Assembly (NCBI GenBank): GCA_946800325.1
Contig: OX326959.1
Location: 2,996,501 to 3,060,500, forward strand
Length of the DNA stretch: 64,000 bases
Direction: 5' to 3'
DNA from: Luzula sylvatica
Lineage: Eukaryota; Streptophyta; Magnoliopsida; Poales; Juncaceae
The position numbers were made by a program, and so were the translations under genes. This document shows, piece by piece, positions 1 to 9,711 of this stretch (positions are counted from its first letter, which is position 1; each line of letters begins with the position of its first letter). A model generated the notes under the pieces. That model was not told the origin of the DNA. It did no database searches and saw only the letters and a program-made list of their open reading frames with translations.

Positions 1-3000
1 TGTGAGTCGAAAATGACCTATTTTGCGAGATGAAATGAAGGAGGAGAGACCGCCTCCAGTGGATTTCAGGCTTGTAATTAAATGATAAAAGTTCTTCGTT
101 ATTTAACCAATTAGTTGTAAAATTCAGATAACAATAATAGGGTGAGCTGGAGAATGTGGTAATACCGTTATGTTGAAACCCTTGTAACTTTCTCATCCTT
201 TCTTTCACCAAATGGCACGATCTTTATATCAAAATCGCTCGTCTCGACGATAGAAATGTAGCCACGCGACTGGATTTGGGAGATTCGATCTTTTTGACCC
301 GAATTAACAGAAAGCACATTTTATTGTATTTTCATCATGTATTATTAAATATGAAGATTATCGCATGATTCTGCGAGTCGAAAACGACCTATTTTGCGAG
401 ATGAAATGAAGGAGGAGGGACCGCCTCCAGTGGATTTCAGGCGTGTAATTAAAGGATAAAACTTCTTCGCTCTTTAACCAATTAGTTGTAAACTTCAGAT
501 AACAATAATAGGGTGAGCTGGAGAATGTGGTACTGCCGTTATGTTGAAACCCTTGTAACTTTCTCATCCTTTCACCAAATGACACGATCTTTATATCAAA
601 ATCGCCCGCCTCGACGAGAGAAATGCAGCCGTGCAACTGGATTTGGGAGATTCGGTCTTATTAAACCGAATTAACAGAAAGCACAATTTATTGTAATTTC
701 ATCCTGTATCGTCAAATATGAAGATTATCGTATGATTCTGCGAGTCTAAAATGATCTATTTTTAGAGATGGAATGAAGGAGGAGAGACCACCTTCAGTGG
801 ATTCCAGGCGTGTAATTTAAGGATAAACGTTATTCGCTATTTAACCAATTAGTTGTAAAATGCAGTTAACAATAATAGGGTGAGCTGGAGAATGTGATAA
901 TGCCGATATGTTAAAATTCTTGTAACTTTGTCATGCTTTCTTTCACCAAATGGCACGATCTTTATATCAAAATCGGTCGTGTCGACGATGGAAATGTAGC
1001 CACGCGACTGGATTGGGGAGATTCGATCTTTTTGACCCGAATTAACCGAAAGCATAGTATATTGTAATTTCATCATCTATTATTAAATATGAAGATTATC
1101 GCATGATTCTGCGAGTCGAAAACGACCTATTTTGCGAGATGAAATGTAGGACGAGGGACCGCCTCCAGTGGATTTCCGGCGTGTAATTAAAGGATTAAAG
1201 TTCTTCGCTCTTTAATCAATTAATTGTAAAATTCAATTAACAATAATAGGGTGAGATGGAGAATGTGGTAATGCCGTTATGACGAAACTCTTGTTACTTT
1301 CTCATCCTTTCACCAAATGACACGATCTTTATATCAAAATCGCTCGCCTCGACGAGAGAAATGCAGCCGCGCAACTGGATTTGGGAGATTCGGTCTTATT
1401 AAACCGAATTAACAGAAAGCACAGTTTATTGTAATTTCATCCTGTATCGTCAAATATGAAGATTATCGCATGATTCTGCGAGTCGAAAATGATCTATTTT
1501 TAGAGATGGAATCAAGGAGGAGAGACCACCTCCAATGGATTCCAGGCGTGTAATTTTAGGATAAACGTTATTCGCTATTTAACCAATTAGTTGTAAAATG
1601 CAGTTAACAATAATAGGGTGAGCCGGAGAATGTGGTAATGCCCTTATGTTAAAATCCTTGTAACTTTCTCATGCTTTCTTTCACCAAATGGCGCCATCTT
1701 TATAACAAAATCGCTCGTCTCGACGATAGAAATGTAGCCACGCGACTGGATCGGGTAGTTTCGATCTTTTTGACCCGAATTAACCGAAATCACAGTATAT
1801 TGTAATTTCATCATCTATTATTAAATATGAAGATTATCGCATGATTCTGTGAGTCGAAAACGACCTATTTTGCGAGATGAAATGAAGGAGGAGAGACCGC
1901 CTCCAGTGGATTTCAGGCTTGTAATTAAATGATAAAAGTTCTTCGTTATTTAACCAATTAGTTGTAAAATTCAGATAACAATAATAGGGTGAGCTGGAGA
2001 ATGTGGTAATACCGTTATGTTGAAACCCTTGTAACTTTCTCATCCTTTCACTAAATGACACGATCTTTATATCAAAATCGCTCGTCTCGACGATAGAAAT
2101 GTAGCCACGTGACTGGATTGGGGAGATTCGATCTTTTTGACCCGAATTAACCGAAAGCACAGTATATTGTAATTTCATCATCTATTATTAAATATGAAGA
2201 TTATCGCATGATTCTGCGAGTCGAAAACGACCTATTTTACGAGATGAAATGAAGGACGAGGGACCGTCTCCAGTGGATTTCAGGCGTGTAATTAAAGGAT
2301 TAAAGTTCTTCGCTCTTTAACCAATTAGTTGTAAAATTCAGATAACAATAATAGGGTGAGCTGGAGAATGTGGTAATGTCGTTATGTTGAAACCCTTGTA
2401 ACTTTCTCATCCTTTCACCAAATGACACGATCTTTATATCAAAATCGCTCGCCTCGACGAGAGAAATGCAGCCGCGCAACTGGATTTGGAGATTTGGTCT
2501 TATTAAACCGAATTAATAGAAAGCACAGTTTATTGTAATTTCATCCTGTATCGTCAAATATGAAGATTATCGCATGATTATGCGAGTCGAAAATGATATA
2601 TTTTTAGAGATGGAATGAAGGAAGAGAGATCACCTCCAGTGGATTCCAAACGTGTAATTTAAGGATAAACGTTGTTCGCTATTTAACCAATTAGTTGTAA
2701 AATGCGGTTAACAATAATATGGTGAGCTGGAGAATGTGGTAATGCCGTTATGTTAAAACCCTTGTAACTTTCTCATGCTTTCTTTCACCAAATGGCACGA
2801 TCTTTATATCAAAATTGCTCGTCTCGACGATAGAAATGTAGCCACGCGACTGGATTTGGGAGATTCGATCTTTTTGACCCGAATTAACAGAAAGCACAGT
2901 TTATTGTATTTTCATCATGTATTCTTAAATATGAAGATTATCGCATGATTATGCGAGTCGAAAACAACCTATTTTGCAAGATGAAATGAAGGAGGAGGGA

Positions 3001-5777
3001 CCGCCTCCAGTGGATTTCAGGCGTGTAATTAAAGGATAAAAGTTCTTCGATCTTTAACTAATTAGTTGTAAAATTCAGATAACAATAATAGGGTGAGCTG
3101 GAGAATGTGGTAATGCCGTTATGTTAAAACCCTTGTTACTTTGTCATGCTTTCTTTCACCAAATGGCACGATCTTTATATCAAAATCGCTCGTCTCGACG
3201 ATAGAAATGTAGCCATGCGACTGGATTTGGGAGATTCGATCTTTTTGACCCGAATTAACAGAAAGCACAGTTTATTGTATTTTCATCATGTATTATTAAA
3301 TATGAAGATTATCGCATGATTCTGCGAGTCGAAAACGACCTATTTTGTGAGATGAAATGAAGGAGGAGGGACTGCCTCCTGTGGATTTCAGGCGTGTAAT
3401 TAAAGGATAAAACTTCTTCGCTCTTTAACCAATTAGTTGTAAAATTCAGACAACAATAACAGGGTGAGTTGGAGAATGTGGTAATGCCGTTATGTTGAAA
3501 CCATTGTAACTTTCTCATCCTTTCACCAAATGACACGATCTTTATATCAAAATCGCTCGCCTCGACGAGAGAAATGCAGCCGCACTACTGGATTGGGGAG
3601 ATTCGGTCTTATTAAACCGAATTAATAGAAGCATAGTTTATTGTAATTTCATCCTATATCGTCAAATATGAAGATTATCGTATGATTCTGCAAGTCGAAA
3701 ATGATCTATTTTTAGAGATGGAATGAAGGAGGAGAGACCACCTCCAGTGGATTCCAGGCGTGTAATTTAAGGATAAACGTTATTCGCTATTTAACCAATT
3801 AGTCGTAAAATGCAGTTAACAATAATAGGGTGAGCTGGAGAATGTGGTAATGCCGTTATGTTAAAATCCTTGTAACTTTCTCATGCTTTCTTTCACCAAA
3901 TGGCATGATCTTTATATCAAAATCGGTCGTCTCGACGATAGAAATGTTGCCACACGACTGGATTGGGGAGATTCGATCTTTTTGACCCGAATTAACCGAA
4001 AGCACAGTATATTGTAATTTCATCATCTATTATTAAATATGAAGATTATCGCATGATTCTGTGAGTCGAAAACGACATATTTTGCGAGATGAAATGAAGG
4101 AGGAGAGACCGCCTCCAGTGGATTTGAGGCTTGTAATTAAAGGATAAAAGTTCTTCGCTATTTAACCAATTAGTTGAAAAATTCAGATAACAATAATAGG
4201 GTGAGCTGGAGAATGTGGTAATGCCGTTATGTTGAAACCCTTGTAACGTTCTCATCCTTTCACCAAATGACACGATCTTTATATCAAAATCGCTCGCCTC
4301 GACGAATTTGGGAGATTCGGTCTTATTAAACCGAATGCAGCCGTGCAACTGGATTTGGGAGATTCGGTCTTATTAAACCGAATTAACAGAATGCAAAGTT
4401 TATTGTAAATTCATCATGTATCGTCAAATATGAAGATTATCGCATGATTCTGCGAGTTGAAAATGATATATTTAACCATTGGAATGAAGGAGGAGAGACC
4501 ACCTCCAGTGGATTCCAGGCGTGCAATTTAAGGATAAACGTTATTCGCTATTTAACCAATTAGTTGTAAAATGCGGTTAACAATAATAGGGTGAGCTGGA
4601 GAATGTGGTAATGCCGTTATGTTAAAACCCTTGTAACTTTCTCATGCTTTCTTTCACGAAATGGCACGATCTTTATATCAAAATCGCTCGTCTCGACGAT
4701 AGAAATGTAGCCACGCGACTGGATTAGGGAGATTCGATCTTTTTGACCCGAATTAAAAGAAAGCATAGTTTATTGTATTTTCATCATGTATTATTAAATA
4801 TGAAGATTATCGCATGATTCTGCGAGTCGAAAACGACCTATTTTGCGAAATGAAATGAAGGAGGAGGGACCGCCTCCAGTGGATTTCAGGCGTGTAATTA
4901 AAGGATAAAACTTCTTCGCTCTTTAACCAATTAGTTGTAAAATTCAGATAACAATAATAGGGTGAGCTGGAGAACGTGGTAATGCCGTTATGTTCAAACC
5001 CTTGTAACTTTCTCATCCTTTCACCAAATGACACGATCTTTATATCAAAATCGCTCGCCTCGACGAGAGAAATGCAGCCGCGCTACTGGATTTGGGAGAT
5101 TCGGTCTTATTAAACCGAATTAACAGAAGCACAGTTTATTGTAATTTCATCCTGTATCGTCAAATATGAAGATTATCGTATGATTCTGCGAGTCGAAAAT
5201 GATCTATTTTTTGAGATGGAATGAAGGAGGAGAGACCACCTCCAGTGGATTCCAGGCGTGTAATTTAAGGATAAACGTTATTCGCTATTTAACCAATTAG
5301 TTGTAAAATGCAGTTAACAATAATAGGGTGAGCTGGAGAATGTTATAATGCCGTTATGTTAAAATCCTTGTAACTTTGTCATGCTTTCTTTCACCAAATG
5401 GCACGATCTTTATATCAAAATCGCTCGTCTCGACGATAGAAATGTAGCCACGCGACTGGATTGGGGAGATTCGATCTTTTTGACCCGAATTAACCGAAAG
5501 CACAGTATATTGTAATTTCATCATCTATTATTAACTATGAAGATTATCGCATGATTCTGCGAGTCGAAAACGACCTATTTTCCGAGATGAAATGAAGGAC
5601 GAGGGACCGCCTCGAGTGGATTTCAGGTGTGTAATTAAAGGATTAAAGTTCTTCGCTCTTTAACCAATTAGTTGTAAAATTCAGATAACAATAATAGGGT
5701 GAGCTGGAGAATGTGGTAATGCCGTTATGTTGAAACCCTTGTAACTTTCTCATCCTTTCACCAAATGACACGATCTT
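1..5777 (-). repeat. Satellite array 1, ~368-bp unit
   Basis: About 15.7 tandem units. The landmark ATGAAGATTATCGCATGATT recurs with small changes near 351, 717, 1089, 1456, 1827, 2195, 2560, 2929, 3301, 3668, 4038, 4427, 4798, 5166 and 5536, giving spacings of 365-372 bp and one of 389. Two left-half types alternate: A with CGACCTATTTTGCGAG and B with ATGATCTATTTTTAGAG. Two right-half types go with them: Y with GACGAGAGAAATGCAGCC and X with GACGATAGAAATGTAGCC. Most units are A-Y or B-X. The strand is given as minus because the half shared with array 2 reads on the minus strand here. Open frames of 75-115 codons on the minus strand recur with the repeat and are not treated as genes. The array continues past the left edge and is cut by an LTR at 5778. 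Confidence 0.95.
4306..4382. repeat. 30-bp direct duplication within an array 1 unit
   Basis: A 30-bp stretch beginning ATTTGGGAGATTCGG occurs at 4306-4335 and again at 4353-4382. This explains the one 389-bp spacing in the array. It is a private change of this unit, probably from slippage or unequal exchange. Confidence 0.85.
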
Positions 5778-6111
5778 TGTTGGTTCAAATTTCCTGATAG
5801 TTTGATTATTTCAAAACACTGTCATTACTAATGTATACATCCAGAAAAGTGCAGGATAACATAGGTACGATACGAAGATGAAGGAGGACTTGTGAAGGAG
5901 GATTTCATTGGATTACATCAAGAATCAGGACATGAAGTCTCAAGATAAACAAGAAAAGAAGAACACAAGGAAGGCCATTGGAATACATCAAGAATCAAGA
6001 TGTTGAAGCCTTCCGTGAGTGGGATACGCCACAAATAAACCATAGGTACAAACCTAGTAGAACTCAAGTAAAATCATGTTCAAAATAACAAAGAGTTCAG
6101 TCAAGCAGGAA

Positions 6112-6529
6112 GTGCGTTCTGAACGAACTCAAAGTCCGTTCAGAACGGACTTGCCACATATCAAAACTTTAAACCTTGATTAGAACCAAACGTGTCACAG
6201 GGATGTGTGCGTTCGAACGAACAATCATGTCCGTTCGAACGGACAATTAGAATCCGTTCACCCACCTTCTGAGTGCGTTGAACGGACAATCCTTCCTGTG
6301 AACGAAAAAATGTAACAGGGATGTGTGCGTTCGAACGAACACACATGTGCGTTCGAACGGACAACCTGGAATCCGTTCACCCACTTTTCAGTGCGTTGAA
6401 CGGACTCTTGTTCCGTTCGAACGGACATTGTCCGTTCGAACGGACCCAAGATGTACTTGCACGTTATTTTGAAACGGCTAGTGCAAACTACAAGTGCGTT
6501 CTGAACGGACTTTATGCGTTCGAACGCAC
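6112..6529. repeat. Cluster of paired CpG palindromes in U3 of element A
   Basis: Copies of GTSCGTTCGAACGSAC (S = C or G), some with one or two extra central bases or mismatches, start at 6112 and 6134, 6207 and 6229, 6325 and 6347, then 6391, 6410 and 6430, and 6494 and 6514. Starts within a pair lie 19-22 bp apart. The copies at 6229 and 6430 are perfect 16-bp palindromes. The cluster ends about 30 bp upstream of the TATA box, so it occupies the promoter-proximal U3. A regulatory or RNA-structural role is inferred from position and spacing only. Confidence 0.85.
6198..6433 (+). repeat. 118-bp tandem duplication in U3 of element A
   Basis: The block starting CAGGGATGTGTGCGTTCGAA at 6198 is repeated from 6316 with moderate divergence. 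Each copy carries a palindrome pair and a half-palindrome motif of the form TCCGTTCACCCAC. The palindrome cluster therefore grew partly by tandem duplication. Confidence 0.8.
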
Positions 6530-6560
6530 TACAAGTTTTCTGAAGGATTTCTATAGAGAG

Positions 6561-6570
6561 TATAAATAGA
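6561..6570 (+). promoter_or_regulatory. TATA box of element A LTR
   Basis: TATAAATAGA lies just downstream of the palindrome cluster and upstream of a CT-rich stretch, the expected order for U3/R in a plant LTR. The same box occurs in both D LTRs in reverse (around 35965-35974 and 42759-42768). Confidence 0.75.
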
Positions 6571-6632
6571 ATCCTTCATGGGTCTCTCTCTCCCACTTCT
6601 TCACTTTCAAACATTCAAACCTAAAAAGAGAG

Positions 6633-6641
6633 AAACCCTAA
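6633..6641 (+). promoter_or_regulatory. Telo-box-like motif downstream of the LTR TATA
   Basis: AAACCCTAA lies 72 bp downstream of the TATA start, so probably in the 5' end of the transcript. Telo-boxes near transcription starts are known from plant ribosomal-protein and EF1A promoters. The motif is kept in both D LTRs (35893-35901 and 42687-42695, reverse strand). Function here is inferred. Confidence 0.45.
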
Positions 6642-7153
6642 GCTGTGATTATCTATATCCATTGATAGCTTGAGAAACCCTCTTTAGATCGTTGATCTAC
6701 TTTCGATATTCTCCACTAATCGTATCCCACTCACGTGACCGATCACGTTGTAGCTCGATTAGTGAAAAAGTGTAATAGGCTAGTGCAACAAAGTGTAAAG
6801 AGCCTTAGCTATAGATCGATAGAAGCGTGTAAATCGATCTAGGCAAATCCTTGTAATCGAGTTGAGTTGGAATTCAATCGAAAGCCAAAAAGAGGCACAA
6901 GGCATTCCCGGAGACGTAGGTACTCGCAAATAATTGAGTCGGTCAATTAAGCGAGTAAAGGGTGAGTTAAAGCTACAAAGCAACCACCTACCGAACTTCG
7001 TAAACAAACATCTTGTGTTAAAGTGTTTGTACGGTATCATCTCTATCATCTAAATTATTATTTATTCCGCACCGTAAATTAGGTTTAAATCTAAACTAAG
7101 TGTAAGCTAGATTGCCAAATTTACCCCCCTCTGGGTTAGAATTAACCATCAAT

Positions 7154-7165
7154 TGGTATCAGAGC
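7154..7165 (+). other. Primer binding site of element A (Met-tRNA type)
   Basis: TGGTATCAGAGC lies two bases after the LTR end. It is the usual complement of the 3' end of plant initiator Met tRNA and fixes the plus orientation of element A. Confidence 0.9.
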
Positions 7166-7226
7166 AAAATACTAACCGTCTCTTTGAGTAAAGTGACAAC
7201 TTGTATAACGATCAAGGCCTTGTTCG

Positions 7227-8113
7227 ATGGATGATGTGGTAGAAAGAGCAATTCAAGCTATGCTCCTCCAACGAGCTTCAATGCCGAAACCATGTGCGCC
7301 GCACTCTCCGAGCATCACCTCTCACTCATACTCATCTAGTTTACCACATAACCGAGGTAATGAGGTAATTCTCAACCCTATACTCCATTCAATTACTCCA
7401 ACCTCGAGTTCTTGTTCCTCACCAAAATTCAACACGAAACTCGAACTTGAATCATTCGACGACCTCTCAAGAGACGTTGATGAACCATGTTCATATGAGA
7501 GAAAAGTCAAGAGCACAATTCTAGCTCTAAATGCAAATGTAGCTTCCCTAGAACTATCAGTCAAAGCATACCAAGCACAATTAAAGGAATTCCAAGGCTT
7601 CTCAAAGTGTGAATGCAAAATCCTCAACCTTGAGATATCACACCTAAGATTAGAACTCCAAAACTCCAAAGTAGAAAATGAATCCTTGAAGAAGGCTTGT
7701 GCATCACGTGCACCAATTACCCCGTCATTGGATCAAATATTGAAAGGGGCGTTAGTGGGACAAAAGCCAAACGACAAGTCGGGTCTCGGGTTCAAAAAGG
7801 AGAGTAAACCCGACCTCTCAAAATCCAATGATCAAAAAGGTAAACGGGAGAACAATCAACGAAACAATCGCGGAAATGCATTCATATACCGTGATCAAAA
7901 CAAAGGTAAAAATGTTAGAATGGAACACCCTACACATATCCACGAGTTGTGATATTGTTGTAGGTTAGGACACATATCCACGAACAAGGTAAAAATGGAG
8001 AACAAACCAACAATTGCTTTTTGCAATTATTGTTGTAGGTTAGGACACATATCCACGAGTTGTGATATTCGCTACCCAAAATCCACTCCAAAATTTGTAT
8101 GGACTGCCCCATC
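7227..8113 (+). pseudogene. Broken partial gag of element A
   Basis: An open frame of 241 codons (7227-7952) matches the C-terminal half of the element D gag: a coiled-coil-rich stretch with KEFQGFSKCEC and KVENESLKKAC, then GQKPNDKSGLG and a basic Asn/Lys-rich tail. The capsid part and first zinc knuckle are absent. The leader after the PBS resembles that of D until about 7217, then joins mid-gag, so the ATG at 7227 is probably an internal Met codon exposed by a deletion of about 1.1 kb. A TGA at 7950-7952 stops the frame within a small tandem duplication (a GTTAGGACACATATCCACGA block near 7966 and again near 8040). The same frame reopens and encodes a CCHC knuckle, CNYCCRLGHISTSC, from about 8022. 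Homology is lost near 8105-8113. It is non-functional. Confidence 0.8.
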
Positions 8114-9033
8114 CGTTGTAACGCAGGGGCCACGGGGCGCGAGAAAATCTCGCCCGGGACGCGTCCGGGGCGCCAAAAACTGCCCCCGGGGCGGCAGAAA
8201 AACTATTTTTCTGCACCCTTTCGTTATTTCATTAGAATGACACTAATACTTCGCTCAAATAAAATATATTACAACATGAAAGTTCTAGATAATCTAATTA
8301 TCTAACTAAAACAATTTGAACCATTCAAATCGGAATTTTCTACTGAAAGTTATACCAGTTTTAGTAAAATACGAACAAACGAAAAGGTAAGTATATCCAA
8401 TATACACCTTTTCAACCAGAAAACTACAGACACCTTTTCAGTATTCTGTTGAAACAAAAATATTAAATTGTTCCAACCGACTTTAAACGTGAACGAAAGT
8501 TCTAGATAATCTTATTATCTAACTAACCCAATTGGATTGGACTCAATTGGAGTTTCGATGCGACATATACGGACGTTTTAGTCTCTGTATGTCAAACAGT
8601 CGCACCCTTTCAGTATTCCATAAAAACGACACTGATAATTCGCTCAAATGAAAAAACTTTCTGTATCAAAGTCATAGATAATCTCATTATCTAACTACTC
8701 CAATTTGATCCAATCAATTTGGAGTTTCCCACTGAAAATTATCTTAGTTTTACTCACTGTTTCGTATTCTAACTTTCTGCAGATTTTGCCGTTTCGTCCG
8801 TTTTCGCTCGTTTCCAAAACGATAAATCATGAAACTTTTTCATGATCATTCCTAGATACTCTCAATCAACTTTTGATCGATCTCTAGCGAATTCCACTTG
8901 TGATTTTAACGGAATTTGAGTTTCTCTATATGTAACATCATGCAAACGGGTACGAACTTTGATAATCCGTGCGTATATCTAATATACGACTATGATTCGA
9001 CCCTCGAATCGATGGCGATCGCTCTGATACCGC
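8114..9033 (-). mobile_element. Decayed left part of element B with U3-like modules
   Basis: It begins with about 95 bp of GC-rich sequence (CACGGGGCGCGAG and GTCCGGGGCGCC motifs). Then come three modules built around AGTTCTAGATAATCTAATTATC at about 8215-8345, 8380-8590 and 8600-8780. These match, in order and with roughly 10-25% divergence by eye, the modules at 15335-15545 and 15546-15722 in the B LTR. The last 240 bp up to the PBS is AT-rich with no feature I recognise. It may be the remains of a second LTR with a nearly empty internal region, or a leader that shares U3 modules. No coding sequence is supported. Confidence 0.55.
9021..9033 (-). other. Primer binding site of element B
   Basis: On the minus strand this reads GCGGTATCAGAGC, one change from the common Met-tRNA PBS core, and it directly abuts an LTR end ending CCCCAACA. 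This sets the orientation of B. Confidence 0.65.
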
Positions 9034-9363
9034 TGTTGGGGAATATCCTCGACCCCGGGCCCGTGCAACGGAATGAAGGCCCGGTCCGATTCCCCGATTC
9101 CCGAGATCACGCCACGACTTCGAGGGTACGATGCGAATAGAAGGATAGATCTATACCAGTGCCAAATTGATGGCACACGAAGGGTTGATCGCCGCCTTCT
9201 ATTTCCTTCGGTGTCACGTTGGTGACTAGTCCGTACGTCCCATACCGCACGTCTCCCACCGTTTCGACACGCCTCGGGTTGTCTTCGTGCGTTCCATGCC
9301 CGCATGATTCCACAGCCCGTTACTCGATTACTTCTCCGGTTTGATCACAACGAAGAGCCACAT
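9034..9363 (-). repeat. Element B 5' LTR, U5-side fragment
   Basis: It begins TGTTGGGGAATATCC on the plus strand (the LTR end in sense direction) next to the PBS. It is cut at 9363 by element C and continues at 15021. The five bases 9359-9363 (CACAT) are the target site duplication of C. The open frames across this stretch have no recognisable product. Confidence 0.65.
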
Positions 9364-9682
9364 TGTAAGGTTATGCGGTATCGTAACTCGCAAACCTTAC
9401 GCGTAACTCGAACACAAGAGAGAGAGAGAGATAATATTCGAATGGAAAGAGAACTAAGAACTAAAAAGAGATAATCTTGCAATTTTCTTGCAATGTGATC
9501 TTTATTCTCATGAAAAGAGATTATACAAAGATAATTATTATCACATACCCTTGGTCTTATTTATAGTCACGTATGAGAGCATAACTCATATGGACATGGT
9601 TCACAACCGAACTCATATACCTACCTAACAAGTACATGACTAATGACAAGTCTAATTATTATGCTAATGACCTATCATGACA
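9364..9682 (-). repeat. 3' LTR of element C
   Basis: 319 bp, TG...CA on both strands, identical by eye to 14702-15020. It contains a (GA)n run near 9418-9431 and a TATA box in reverse at 9557-9566. Confidence 0.95.
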
Positions 9683-9695
9683 ATACTCTCCCCTT
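9683..9695 (-). other. Polypurine tract of element C
   Basis: In sense direction AAGGGGAGAGTAT directly precedes the 3' LTR. This is the standard plus-strand priming site. It lies about 17 bp beyond the gag-pol stop, so the element has almost no 3' untranslated internal sequence. Confidence 0.85.
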
Positions 9696-9711
9696 AAAAA
9701 CCTTGTTGCAC

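Larger units (their letters stand above)
5778..7151 (+). repeat. 5' LTR of element A (1374 bp)
   Basis: It starts TGTTGGTTCAAATTTCC and ends ACCATCA directly before the PBS. It matches the 1406-bp LTRs of element D along its length with scattered differences. U3 holds the paired palindromes (6112-6529), followed by a TATA box at 6561 and a CT-rich stretch. The short open frames in the U3 are by-products of the palindrome repeats. Confidence 0.9.
5778..8113 (+). mobile_element. Element A: truncated LTR retrotransposon, same family as element D
   Basis: A 5' LTR (5778-7151), a Met-type PBS and a broken partial gag can be followed to about 8113, where the sequence changes abruptly to GC-rich DNA of element B. 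No PPT or 3' LTR is present in the window, so the element is truncated. It interrupts array 1 between ATCTT (5773-5777) and the LTR start TGTTGG. The LTR is plainly homologous to those of element D read in reverse. The internal region is shorter than in D because the leader joins directly to mid-gag. Confidence 0.85.

Noticed and set aside
358..5034. 75-115-codon minus-strand frames in array 1
   Set aside because: Same reason: they follow the 368-bp unit and end at different points in different copies.
6112..6529. tRNA gene or Pol III B box from GTTCGAAC motifs
   Set aside because: The motif resembles GGTTCGANNCC but lacks the required downstream C residues, has no matching A box and folds as simple palindromes rather than a cloverleaf.
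6731..6738. G-box (TCACGTGA) as LTR promoter element
   Set aside because: It lies about 170 bp downstream of the TATA box, in transcribed LTR sequence, so a core promoter role is unlikely.
8979..9313. Minus-strand frames of 68 and 108 codons in the element B LTR
   Set aside because: They span the PBS and LTR end of B and have no protein-family features; chance frames in a GC-richer stretch.
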